A stretch of DNA of 64,000 nucleotides from Branchiostoma floridae (lineage: Eukaryota > Chordata > Leptocardii > Amphioxiformes > Branchiostomatidae): NCBI RefSeq assembly GCF_000003815.2, contig NC_049981.1:4456901-4520900 (forward strand), in the 5' to 3' direction. Below, piece by piece: positions 34,440 through 45,509 of the stretch. Each line of letters begins with the position of its first letter. The stretch's first letter is position 1. Both the position numbers and the translations under genes were made by a program. Under the pieces are notes generated by a model. The model was not told the DNA's origin, ran no database searches, and saw only the letters and a program-made list of their open reading frames with translations.

Positions 34440-35520
34440 ATACATTTGTAACATGCATTGGCATAATACCGGCAGTAAGACTTATACAAGCAGATCAAAA
34501 ATAATGGAATTTAAAGAGATCTACACATGCAACAATAGTTATTTCTGAGGTATGCACACTTCAGACATCTAGGTGTCCAATACATCATTTATAAAGCTTC
34601 GATAACAATGCATTCGAAGACAACAAGGCCAAAAGTTTTCAGTATCTTTTTCGGGACAGGCAGCTCGTCGTGGAACGAACACACTGTCACATTCATTGCC
34701 AGATTTGTAGATCATAATTACACGGCACAAGACGAACATGATTCAACAGCAATCTTGAATTTCTGTTGGTGACCTACCACTCGTGTAAAAGTGTGAAGAA
34801 CCGTTGCATTATCGCCCGGATCTACGGCTGAATGGGCAAAATTGAACGTACGCCGACATTTTCCCGCCATTTTTATTACTACGCTAGCAGTAAGGTGTTA
34901 CGTCATGGTGGTTGTGACGGACAAAAGTTAAATGAAAATTCTTGACAGTATACGTCCGTTTTCTCATGACATTTTGTATGCTCATGCAGGTTTATGTTTT
35001 ATGCAATTACTAACAGAAAAGGAAGAAACATCAGAGGACGTATAAATGTACATAGCGGCAGTAATTGTGCCGTGTTTCTTCCTGCCGGTATTTTTTACCC
35101 CCTCCGAACCACGCGCCCGTTCGCCGTGTAATTCCGCGGCGTGTTACAATTACAATATTACGCTTTTAGCAGGACAAGAGTGGCAGAAAAGTTACACAGA
35201 GGAAGTGGCAAGGGTAAGCTATAACGTACAGCAACATGTAACTGGAGAAAATGATGCGTTGACAATTTGTCAAAATCAGTATGGCTAGAGAAATCGTCGT
35301 AAACGTGCCGGTATTATGATAATAGATGTTATAAAGAAAACGTGTATTGCTCTAATTTCCTGTAAACTGTTACATCAGAATATAAAAGATCTGTACTTAG
35401 CCTGTCCAGGCTCGCATGTACAATTTTAAAGGTCTTTCATTAATTGATTAATTACTACTCCCATTTGCTCTGCCACATGCAGTCTATACAGTAGGCTTGG
35501 AAGAAAATGATTTTCTTTCT
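34440..35520. other. Intergenic DNA between lectin copies
   Basis: No family exon found. The ORF at 35046-35288 ends near a donor-like gcaagggtaagc but has no recognisable domain and no partner exon. Confidence 0.45.
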
Positions 35521-35653
35521 TTACTTGTTTTGAAAAGGTTTACTTTGATACATACTAGTATTCGTAGATCAACTCCTTCATCCTAAAAGTCGGTCTGCAA
35601 CCAGCCGAAAAACAAAATGCCATTAGCAGCACATCATACTAAAGCAGTTCTTT

Positions 35654-35662
35654 GATAAAATG
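35654..35662 (+). promoter_or_regulatory. TATA-like element of the gapped lectin gene
   Basis: GATAAAATG, a variant of the shared core, in the conserved block 105 bp before the ATG. Confidence 0.45.
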
Positions 35663-35767
35663 TCAAACATACTCCTTCTTTCTTAGATTAAAGTCGACAA
35701 GATTGTACATATTCATGCTTATCTTAAAACATATGTTGTAAAGTATTTGTCTGCCAGTACAGTAAAC

Positions 35768-38700
35768 ATGTACGAGCAGGCGGAGCCGGTCCGGTCTCCC
35801 GTCTCTGGGCCCGGCAGTGGTCGAACCACCGGGCCGCCGCCTCAATCACCGACTGTCCACCTGAGCGCTTCAAGAGGGCGTGCTCGCTATGGAAAAGGTG
35901 CTACAGACAAGGGGGAAGAAGACCAAGAAACCTCAAGCACGTACGAAGAAGCCGAGGAGGTGAAACGTGACACAACTTACACGTCTGCAGGTAGCCGAAG
36001 TCTTTGTAGTTTTATATTATTTTCTTTTTTAAACAGGATGCTGCAAACACTGTTTTCGTTCATATCTCAAAAACTCTGACATTATGCTGATGATGGATTT
36101 CAAGTTAACATTATAACCTAAACAAATTAATCATTTTTTTTTAATATTTCTTTTTTCAGACCACATGTGTAAGGGAGGAGCAACCGGCTGCCAAGCATTC
36201 TGTAGCTTCATCCGTTTCCACCGTATCTGCATGGCCGCCGCTGTTGTGGTAGTCCTTATCGCAATGGGACTCTTTATAATGTTCTTCATTAATAATAAGG
36301 TGAGCACTGCTAAATCTCAACAACTTCATTTTTTAATGCTCTACAGAAAATATTTTACCCTTTGGTTTGCTGTTTCTAAACATTTCCTTTCACTGTTGTC
36401 TTTTTATATCTTAGTTTTAATTTTTATTTTGCTGTTTGTATTATAGGAAATATCTCAGCTGACCGTCACTATTAATGACTTGAAACTTGATCTGGAGAAC
36501 TTGTCTCAACGCGATATTTACAACGAGCGAAACCAAACTGCTGCAATGGATGGGATGAGCAAGAAACCAGGTAAGATAAAATGAGCACACTATTATCATT
36601 TTTCTGTTCATTTTACTTTATACTTATGAAATATTAGAAACTAGCAAAAACGGCCCCCATCTATGCTACATATTGAAAAGTAATGTAGCTCAGTGCCGGC
36701 TAACTTCTTTGGTGTGTCACCTGTATATTTTGCCACTTGTCAATAATTCCATCTACACCTTAAGATGCTACCCCTGAACGAGGACTGTCGACTGTCTTCT
36801 TGAATCTTAAATGGTCCATATCTGAAAATAATTTCATCAGTTTTGTAGAATATGGGATATAGAAGAATTTTTTTACACAACTAGTATGTAATTACTTTGC
36901 TTACTTTTCAATGTCTCCCAGACACCTTCTCAGAGCTTCAATTTGGAGTTATGCTTTTTGCCGTTATATGTGAGCAATGTATCAGGGGGGGGGGGCGGTC
37001 AAACTATGCCACTTTTGAGATTGTGCCTCCGTATCCGTCAGTATTCGAGGAAACTTGGATCCGAGACTTATACGACGCCGGAATCGGTCGGATTTGAGGT
37101 GTATCGTCTTATTCAAGCAATGACCATGAATTCCTAGGGATTCGCGTGAAAATGTTTCTTGTACGATTTCGAATTCGTTGAAATTTTCAGGATTCAATGA
37201 CAGTGTTCTTTATATACACTGTACAGGTTTTTTTTTTGGGGGGGGGGGACTCAGTGACTTTTGATTTCTTTAGGTATTAGGGGAATTCTCCGATTTAGCC
37301 AATAAAATCAATTACTGACGTCATAATTACGTCAAATTACGTCGTAACGATATCAAAATCTCAGATATCATTAAACTTAATGAGCACATCACTCCCTGCA
37401 AATCTGGTGATCGTACAGCCGTTTTGAAATTACGATGGGGGGGGGGGGAGAAAATGAAAATTTACTTGCTGTGCACGTGGCTATAGTTTATGTTAAATAA
37501 ACGACACTTTTTTTGTTTTGCTATAGTACTCCTTTCCATGGAGGATGTGATCGAACAGCTTCTCCAACAGCAGGCTATGATTCAGCAGCTGCAGATCGAG
37601 ATGGCGGCCAAAGACCAGAAGACCAAGGTTCTAGAGCAGAACGCCCAAGCTTTCCGTCAGGAAATCAAAGCTCTCCAACAGCGATCAATCTACCGCTGTG
37701 AGTAATGATATAAATGTATGTCTTGATTTGAAATAAGTGTGAAGCCAGTTCTATACTATACCTGTAGAATGTTAAATGCCAATGCCTTATAGTTCAATGC
37801 TGTCCGCTATATAGTTACTAAAGGTAGCAGTAAGTTTCGTTTGCCAACAGTATTTAAGTTGCTTTAGATAAAACATGAAAAAGTGATTAATGATGCGTAG
37901 ACTGAATGGCGATTTCCCACTCACTATATGTTGGCCTACTCTCATACGCCCCAAAGTACAGTGAGCATTTAATACAACTGTCAAAATACCTCTCCCCTGT
38001 TCTGGTATACTGTAGTGTATAGAACTCTCGACATCAGCTGAGAATTAGTTTATGTCGCATTCTTTTCTTAACCCTATTCAGACCGGGCTTTCTTTTCGTA
38101 AATCCTAACTCTTGTAGCACTTTAACGAAATATCATATGATCACCAAATTTTAAGAGAATGATGTAGACACAAATTCTAGGAAATTTGACACCATTATGA
38201 CATAATATGACGTCATTACTTTGATTGTATTGGCTGGAACCATGAAAAAGGGCATTCCCAGAAAACTTGAAACTATGCTACAAAACGTAACCGCGAGTGC
38301 ATCTGACAGAGATATATTGTTTCTTACGACTTCTGTTGCCGTCGTCAAAATGACGTCAAAAACGACGTTATGCATATCCAAGATACGAGTTTGGCTCCGC
38401 CATTTTATATCCACAAACTTGAGCTACATTCTTTGCAACAAATAATCACAAATGACAATAGAAATAGACTTTAAATGTTTATTTAAACAAAACGGTTGCC
38501 ATGGCAAAGGAAAATTTTTCAAACTATTTCGAATTTTTGCTCGCTAAATTTTAGAAAAACACTAAATTTGGTGGTACATGGTTGTAGCGTCCAAAGTGGC
38601 TGAAGTTAATATTTTTTTTTGGACTGTTCCTAGAACTTTTAACTTAAAATGCATTTTATGGTCAGTATGTANNNNNNNNNNNNNNNNNNNNNNNNNNNNN

Positions 38701-38826
38701 NNNNNNNNNNNNNNNNNNNNNNNNNNNNNNNNNNNNNNNNNNNNNNNNNNNNNNNNNNNNNNNNNNNNNNNATGGGCTAATACAAGGCTGTACAGTGCCG
38801 GCGTCTACTGGATGGCCTGTGCTTAA
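35768..38826 (+). CDS. Type II transmembrane coiled-coil H-type lectin, last exon in a gap
   Basis: Exons: 35768-35990 (cytoplasmic head), 36160-36299 (membrane exon, AAAVVVVLIAMGLFIMFFINNK), 36447-36570 (stalk), 37527-37697 (shorter coiled coil with EMAAKDQKTK and ALQQRSIYRC) and a final lectin exon of which only the end survives after the gap, 38772-38826 (WANTRLYSAGVYWMACA, TAA). All visible phases agree and no lesion is seen. The coiled-coil exon is of a different subtype from the intact gene at 29912 and nearly matches the fragment at 57547-57708. The intron before the gap contains part of a TTAA-type element (from 38072). Function as for the intact paralog. Confidence 0.85.
36980..37460. 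repeat. Intronic repeats with G-tracts
   Basis: Three poly-G tracts (36985, 37240, 37440) bound sequences rich in gacgtcat/ttacgtca motifs, as in the TTAA-type elements further on. The exact ends are unclear. Confidence 0.4.
38072..38671. mobile_element. TTAA-type element, left part, cut by gap
   Basis: TTAA then CCCTATTCAGACCGGGC at the left end. The body (gacgtcattactttgattgtattgg, catgaaaaagggcattcccaga) matches the complete element at 44449-45404. The right end is lost in the gap. Confidence 0.75.
38672..38771. other. Assembly gap
   Basis: 100 unresolved bases (a conventional size) hiding most of the lectin exon. Confidence 0.99.
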
Positions 38827-38989
38827 TAAGTATAACATCAGTTACATCAAGGCCAGAATCGTTTGACCAGAAAAATGGATGTAGCAGAACACACATTTAT
38901 TAAACCATACGGAATGGCGATATTTGGTTTTAAGAGTTCAATTAAAATACATCATTGCAATCAACGTTTTTGTTTAGTCTCATTTTTTT

Positions 38990-39202
38990 ACAAATGAATG
39001 AATGGATGGATGGATGGATGAATGAATGACTGAATGAATGGATGGATGGATGGATGGATGGATGAATGAATGGATGGATGGATGGATGGGTGGATGGATG
39101 GATGAATGACTGAATGAATGGATGGATGGATGGATGGATGAATGAATGGATGGATGGATGGATGGATGAGGGTTGGATGGATGAATGAATGAATGAATGA
39201 TC
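38990..39202. repeat. (GGAT)n/(GAAT)n array
   Basis: Long tetranucleotide array downstream of the lectin gene. Confidence 0.95.
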
Positions 39203-39293
39203 TCAGTTAATGGTCAACTTGATAGTACTATTACAAAATTAACGTAACAGATTACAACTTTCACTATTGGTAATATGTAGCAGAAATGGCTCT

Positions 39294-39568
39294 ACCCTAT
39301 TTAGACCAGTGGGAGGGTCTTGTGAGGACTACGACAACTTTCATATCGCATAACGTCAGAACAGCTTACGCTAAAGCCACCAAATTTGGAGTTGCATAAA
39401 TTGAGTTTATAACAATTACACAAAGTTTGAAAAGTTTGTTGACAGGTATTTTGACTAAAATCGCCAATTTCTCTTCTAGCAATGTATCTTTCACGCGTTA
39501 GAACGGGCGGGCCTCTAAAGCACCCCCCCCCCATCCAGGATTGACCAAAAAGCCTGGTCTGAATAGGG
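39294..39568. mobile_element. Short TTAA-type MITE
   Basis: Ends ACCCTATTTAGACC and GGTCTGAATAGGG then TTAA. An internal C-tract with ccatccaggattgacc matches the termini of the 44449 element. Confidence 0.75.
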
Positions 39569-39574
39569 TTAATT

Positions 39575-40900
39575 TAGCAGTAGGTAAAAATACCGTTGTA
39601 CACTACTGAGTAGTATACAGCACATTAAATATTAAATATGAAGTATACTGATAATGATTTAGTGTTAGAAAAAATGATAAGTCATTTGTTGCATTGTTTG
39701 AAACTTTGAATTCCGAATTCCCCTGGATTCCGATCAACCCTGTGACATATACATCTCGTATTACATCCCAATACTTTGACCTTTATTGTTTGGCAGAATT
39801 CGATGTTTATGCTACTTTATTACAATTGTCAAAACATTCTACTAGCTTCTAGCAAAATGCTCTTGACTTCGTCACCTATTCATAAATCTTTGTGTACCGT
39901 ACCTTTTGGTTCCTCTGCTCTATCTGCTCTATCCGCTAAGATCTTTATTTATGTATTGGAGAAGAAAGTGCCCTTGTCCTTCTGTAGTATGCTTTTTATT
40001 AAACGAGATATTGTAGAAAAAATGTTATTGTGTGCATGTTCAAGAATCATTGACCCTTTCCAAGGGCCACGGCCATTGTATTTGTTCTGCACAACATGAT
40101 GACAACGCTTGTCATTATTGACTCGGGTCTTCACCAGAAGCTAGATGATAATTTTGAAATCGCGGTTGCTGCACCTCTCAATGTTGTTTCATGTTCCAAT
40201 AGGCCCTTGCATAACTTCCACACACCGGATCATATCGAAAAGTATCGTCAGGCATTCATACCTTTTCTAAACTGACCTTTTCTATGTTGCAACATCTGAA
40301 TTTGCTACCTGAATTACCCTGTTATGAAAGTTGATGCGTACCTCCACAAGCGTTCACTCCAAGTATGTCAAGTTATATATAATTATGCTATCTGTGCTAC
40401 ATATTATACTTTATACAGTGGACGTCGTAATCTACCTGTACCGATAATTTCTTACGTGGCAACATCTGGATTTGCTACCTCAATTATGTATTTAATTAAA
40501 CACCCGAATGACGTCCATTTGGACCCCTGGCGTAGATTTGGAAGTGCCATTTGAACAACTTGATCTAATCTGCTATACCCTTCCCTACGTTATAAGACAT
40601 GTACACAAACAAACTTATTTTTAGGAAATTTGTTTTCGACCAGAAATACGATAATGGCACATAGAAATACGATAATGGCACATATTAATATACGCCTGGG
40701 GTCAGTTTTGACCCCATGCGGTGGTTTGGGGGTTAACATGTCAAAACATTTCTCTTACATTGACGAAGCAATGTGCGTACAATAATCACCGATAAGAATT
40801 GGATAGGAGATTTTATTGAACTAAATATATTTTGTGGTCCATTTTAGTTGCAAACTTATTGATAGGTTGCCCAAAACTACGTCACTTCTTTCCGAGACGA
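39575..40900. other. Intergenic DNA with a transposon end
   Basis: Only 40685-40737 is recognised: ggggtcagttttgacccc and tttgggggttaa, a terminus related to the element at 42019-42990. Confidence 0.45.
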
Positions 40901-40919
40901 AGAGTTGTCTAACACTTCA

Positions 40920-41078
40920 AAATTCATAGCATGTTCGGAACGCGAGATATGAAGTTCTGCTGCAGTACCAAGGGAAGCTGATATATGGCTAAAAAAAACT
41001 AATATTTTACAGATTTTATAACACCCCACCAACACACTAAGTTTGAAACCAATCCATCCAGTCTTTCTTTAGTTTATT

Positions 41079-41115
<37 letters not shown>

Positions 41116-41180
41116 TACAAACACACACACATACACAGGGAGAGAGAGAGAGAGAGAGAAAGACTTACACACACAGACAC
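40920..41180. repeat. Dispersed repeat with (CA)n and (GA)n tail
   Basis: gagatatgaagttctgctgcagtacc, then ccaatccatccag and a CA run at 41083-41140. A related copy lies at 49930-50300, also ending in (CA)n. Confidence 0.6.
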
Positions 41181-42014
41181 ACACACTGAATATTTCAATT
41201 TGTGCGTTATGTAAAGCTTTCTGCTTTAATGTATATGTTGACCTTTATATGTAGACTACCTATCGCGACAAAACGTATTAGTGAAAGCATTGTCGACGCG
41301 TTGTGACGAATAAAAAACATGCTAAAACAGATAACTGTTGATGGCCAACTTGAAACTTAACGTAACAGTTAGATTACAACTTCCACTAACTTAAAGGGGC
41401 ATTCCACTCCAGAAGGGGGTGGTGTTTTCCAATAGATAATGTGTCAATGAATACATAATCAGACGAATTTTGTGGAATATACCTTGGGATGAATTGCGCG
41501 ATGTGTGTTTTGTAAAACAATATGACACTCACTAAACCCATGCAGACCCTACCCATGCATTCCCTATACGCATAAACACTTTGTTTATCGTGCATATTTT
41601 CGGAATAAATGAGGACCACTAAGCACACCGAGAAGGCAAAGTGCTCATATGATAGCAAAGAACACATATCAAGACGAGATTTCTTAGCAATCTTGAATTT
41701 AGTTTTGTAACCTTACCTAACAGTTTTGCATTATCAGTAATAACTAGAGTTCCACGAACACATATCTTCGCCAAATAAACAATTTTTTATGAAGATTGTT
41801 GTTTTTGAAATGTTGTTAATTTTGGGAAATAGATATTTAATGAAATACTTTTGAAATGTGAGTTTTTGAAATTTATGTGTTTTGTTTTGGAATGCAGTGA
41901 AATTATATTTTTTGTGTATTTTTGCCTGCATTTGAAATGTTGGCAGAGCTTTTGGTATGTCTGTGTGTGTCTGTCTGTCTGTATTTTTTTTTGCATTTTT
42001 GTGGTCAGCATGAC
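41181..42014. other. Intergenic AT-rich DNA
   Basis: No exon or known repeat seen. Confidence 0.4.
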
Positions 42015-42018
42015 TTAA

Positions 42019-42990
42019 CCCTCAAGCACCCGACCTTTTTTTGCGACTAAAATGACCGAGTGGGTTCCAAACGGACCCCAAAATGTTTTGTTCATAAAAT
42101 CTCAGTTCCAATTCCTATCGGTGATCATTGTACATACATTGCTTCGTCAATGTAAGAGGAATATTTCGACATGTTAAGGTGTTGCTAATTCCACCTCATT
42201 ATTATAATTTATGCAAAAGATCAGAAGGACCATCTTTTTCACTAAATCTCTTCTGACTAGAGAGGGGAATTTTGAGGCCCTCAGCAACCTTTATGTCGCA
42301 TAACTCATGAACGGCTTGTGCTAAAGCTACGAAACTTGGTAATATATCACAAAATGTTGTTAGCAAAAATTATTTGTCAATAACGTTAATTTATCATTAT
42401 TTGGGGTTGCCATGGCAACGGAATTATGACAGGCATATTTTTGCCAAAATTTGCCAATTTCGATTTAAACAAGGTTTTCTTGGTAAACATTGCTTGTTTT
42501 CTTACAACATAAAATTCTATGAAATTCAATGCTATTTTCATCATTCAAAATTTATAATTTATGCTAATTTCATGACGTCATTAGTCAAAATCCAAGATGG
42601 CCGCCCTTATTAGCTTAATGACGTCATAATGTCGTCATATTATATGGTGATGACACATAAGTTTTTATGAAAATTAAGTGTTACATGTTTTTTCTGATCT
42701 GAAAGTTTGGTGGTGATAAGATAAATAGTTAGGGAGTTAGACTCAAAAGTTTGTTTCAAAAGCTACACTTTTTTGCTGGGGTCCAATTGGACCCCAGACG
42801 GACTGATCACGGACTTTCTTTATAGCTTCCACAGTGTTGTACCAATCTGCATTAAAAATTAGCAGAAGGTATAGAAGATGTTGGCTGACAAAGTCACGGA
42901 AGGAATTTTTTCTTCAGATTAAAAATGTTCAAATGGCACTGCAAAATGTACGCCTGGGGTCCAAACGGACCCCACCCGGGTGTTTGAGAA
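42019..42990. mobile_element. Non-autonomous TTAA-type element with GGGGTC palindromes
   Basis: Left end TTAA (42015-42018) then CCCTCAAGCACCCG; right end CGGGTGTTTGAGAA then ctaa. Near the ends are self-complementary blocks: ggggtccaattggacccc (42778) and ggggtccaaacggacccc (42957). No ORF; body with gacgtcat motifs. Confidence 0.7.
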
Positions 42991-44100
42991 CTAAGTATCT
43001 TTGGATGGATTGTAATGATATTTGGTATGTGGTATCTTTTTACTTGGACATGGTATGGTTTTCTCGGTAGGTTGCAGGAACGTTGGATTTACATGATAGT
43101 TTTGCATATTGTTACTTTTAATAGAGATGTATATTTTAAATTGTCAATTATGCAAAGTTGGAGGTAATTAGCATGCTTATTTAGGATGATCTTGTTTCAA
43201 TACAATTAATCTTATTGCCGGACGTATTTACAGGTAACATGCTGTAGCTTGTATTTTTCAAGTGCTTACTTTTTATATTAGTGGTTAGAATAGACGTACA
43301 TTTTATAAGTCTAAAGATAAGCTTAGATGTGAGTGTAAGCACTGATTGCTACAAATCGACAGACCTGCCATGATCAATAATACCTACCCTTATACCTTGC
43401 ACAAACATCCCACATAGAAGGTTGACGAACAAGTTCTTCATTTTTTTCACAATGCTGCCACATTACAAACCAATTCTCGCTGTGAAACCCAAGATGCTCA
43501 ACTCAACTAGGACTTTATTACTGTATTGTAGTTAATTATCATGGAGCGATTGAGAAAATAAAATGTTATATGATTTCGATTAGCAATTGTGAAATCGATA
43601 TGCAATTCTAGTTACCTTTGATCTTTTCAAAGGCTGTTATACAAGAAGTAGAATTTCTTAATAGAAACAGCTTACCCGCTCAAGTTGAAAATAACGCTCT
43701 TGTTACGCTGAAACATACTAGTTCCAACCGAATTTAAAATTTTACCATACACTCTTTATTAGTATATATCGGGTATAATTATGATAAGAAAAACACTCCT
43801 TTAATTGTTTAATAGTCATAAAAACATGAAGAATACATGGGAAACAAGAAGGCTTGAAATCAGTGATGGTTTTAATTGAAATTAAAGTAGTGATTGTAAT
43901 GGCATTCATATGATGGGAAACTACTAAGTATTATAACATTAAATCTCTTCTAACTGCGCTATAGTCTTGCATCGACTTGAGCATACATCTATGTACATAC
44001 CATTCAGCGGAAATAAGCAATGTACAGCCGCCGCGAATTGTACCACGTTTTGATTCGCTCATAAGCCATGACGCGGATGTGCTCATCCGAATGGTTCAGG
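42991..44100. other. Intergenic DNA
   Basis: Only a tatttggtatgtgg repeat fragment at 43018 is recognised. Confidence 0.4.
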
Positions 44101-44448
44101 TAATAAGGCAGACGCCACAATTACAATTTCCCCAGTAATACGTTTAATCCAATGGGAGAGTTGAGGAAACAAATATGCGATTATGCAAGAATCAAAAGTT
44201 CAAGCCATACAAACTTACTCTCAAATGATAGCCTACTATGTCCAGCCTCATCAAATTCATTTGCAAGAATTTCTTTACGGCTAGTCTTTTGATACCACTA
44301 TTTCAAGGGGGTTCGGAAACCCCCTATATGGGGAAAGGTCATTTTTTACAACTAATTCAAGAAGTATAGGGTCTTTCCTACCCCAGCCACTCCAAAAATG
44401 CCCAGATTTCACATAGGATCCCACTAAGAAAGGATTTTAATGGTTTAA

Positions 44449-45404
44449 CCCTATTCAGACCGGGCTTTTTTGGTCATCCCTGGATCGGGGGGGGGGGGGG
44501 GGGGGGCTTTTGAGGCCCTCCACTTTGATGTCCTATAACTCTAAAACGACGTGCCGTAGGGCCACCAAATTTTTGGACATAATGTCGACATAATATCTGA
44601 CGTGTATGTGACGTTTGACGTTACGTTGACATAAGATGACGTATTATGACGTCATTAATTTGATTATATTGGCCGGACCCATGAAAAAAGGGTATTCTCA
44701 GAAAACTTCAAGTTATGCTGCAAAAATGTAACAACAAGTGCAGATAACAGAATAATAATGTTTATTACGACTTGCGTTGCCAATAGCAACATCAATGACG
44801 TCAAAATGACGTCATAAAATGACGTCATGCACATCTAAGATACGAGTTGGGCTCCGCCATATAATATCGACGACCTTGAATTTTTAAAAATACTTTTTTT
44901 TTGAACAAATAACCACAAAGAGCAATGGAAATAGACTAGATTCATTCATTTAGATGGTTTTTGATGAAAAAATACCAGGTGGTTACAAATTTTAAGGGAT
45001 AATTAGCTTGTTATTCTTGATCTGGCCATACGGTCCGCCATCTTGGATTTTGGGCTGATGACGTCATCAAATTAGCAAAATTTATGCATATATAATTATG
45101 AAAGATATGCTAAATAATATAAGATTTTATTTATGTAACAAAATAGCAGTAATATAGCAAATAATTGTGAAAAATACATTGTTAGAACCAAAAATACTGA
45201 TTTTTGGCAAAACTGCCTGTCAACAAACGGTTGTCATGGCAACACGAAAAAATGGAAAATTTGTCAAACTTTCTAAAATTGTTGCCAACAATATTTTAGG
45301 AAAACTCACCAAATTTGGTGGCTCTAGCGTAAGCCGTTCTGGCGTTATAGGACATCAAAGTAAGCGCGGGCCTCAAAAGCCCCCCCCCCCCGGTCTGAAT
45401 AGGG
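44449..45404. mobile_element. Complete non-autonomous piggyBac-like element
   Basis: 956 bp, TTAA target duplication at 44445-44448 and 45405-45408, inverted ends CCCTATTCAGACCGG. G/C homopolymer runs lie just inside both ends, and the body is rich in gacgtca. Comparison with the unoccupied copy of the host repeat at 10776 shows exact TTAA insertion. No transposase is encoded. Confidence 0.88.
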
Positions 45405-45509
45405 TTAAAGCCTTGTTTTTATTCTTCTTTAGGCAAATATATGTTATTCTTCTATTTAAAGCGATGTGAGTAATATATACACAGTATCTGTATACGTTTT
45501 TCTCAGGAA

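Noticed and set aside
35046-35288. 80-codon ORF with a donor-like site
   Set aside because: No recognisable domain and no compatible acceptor exon nearby.
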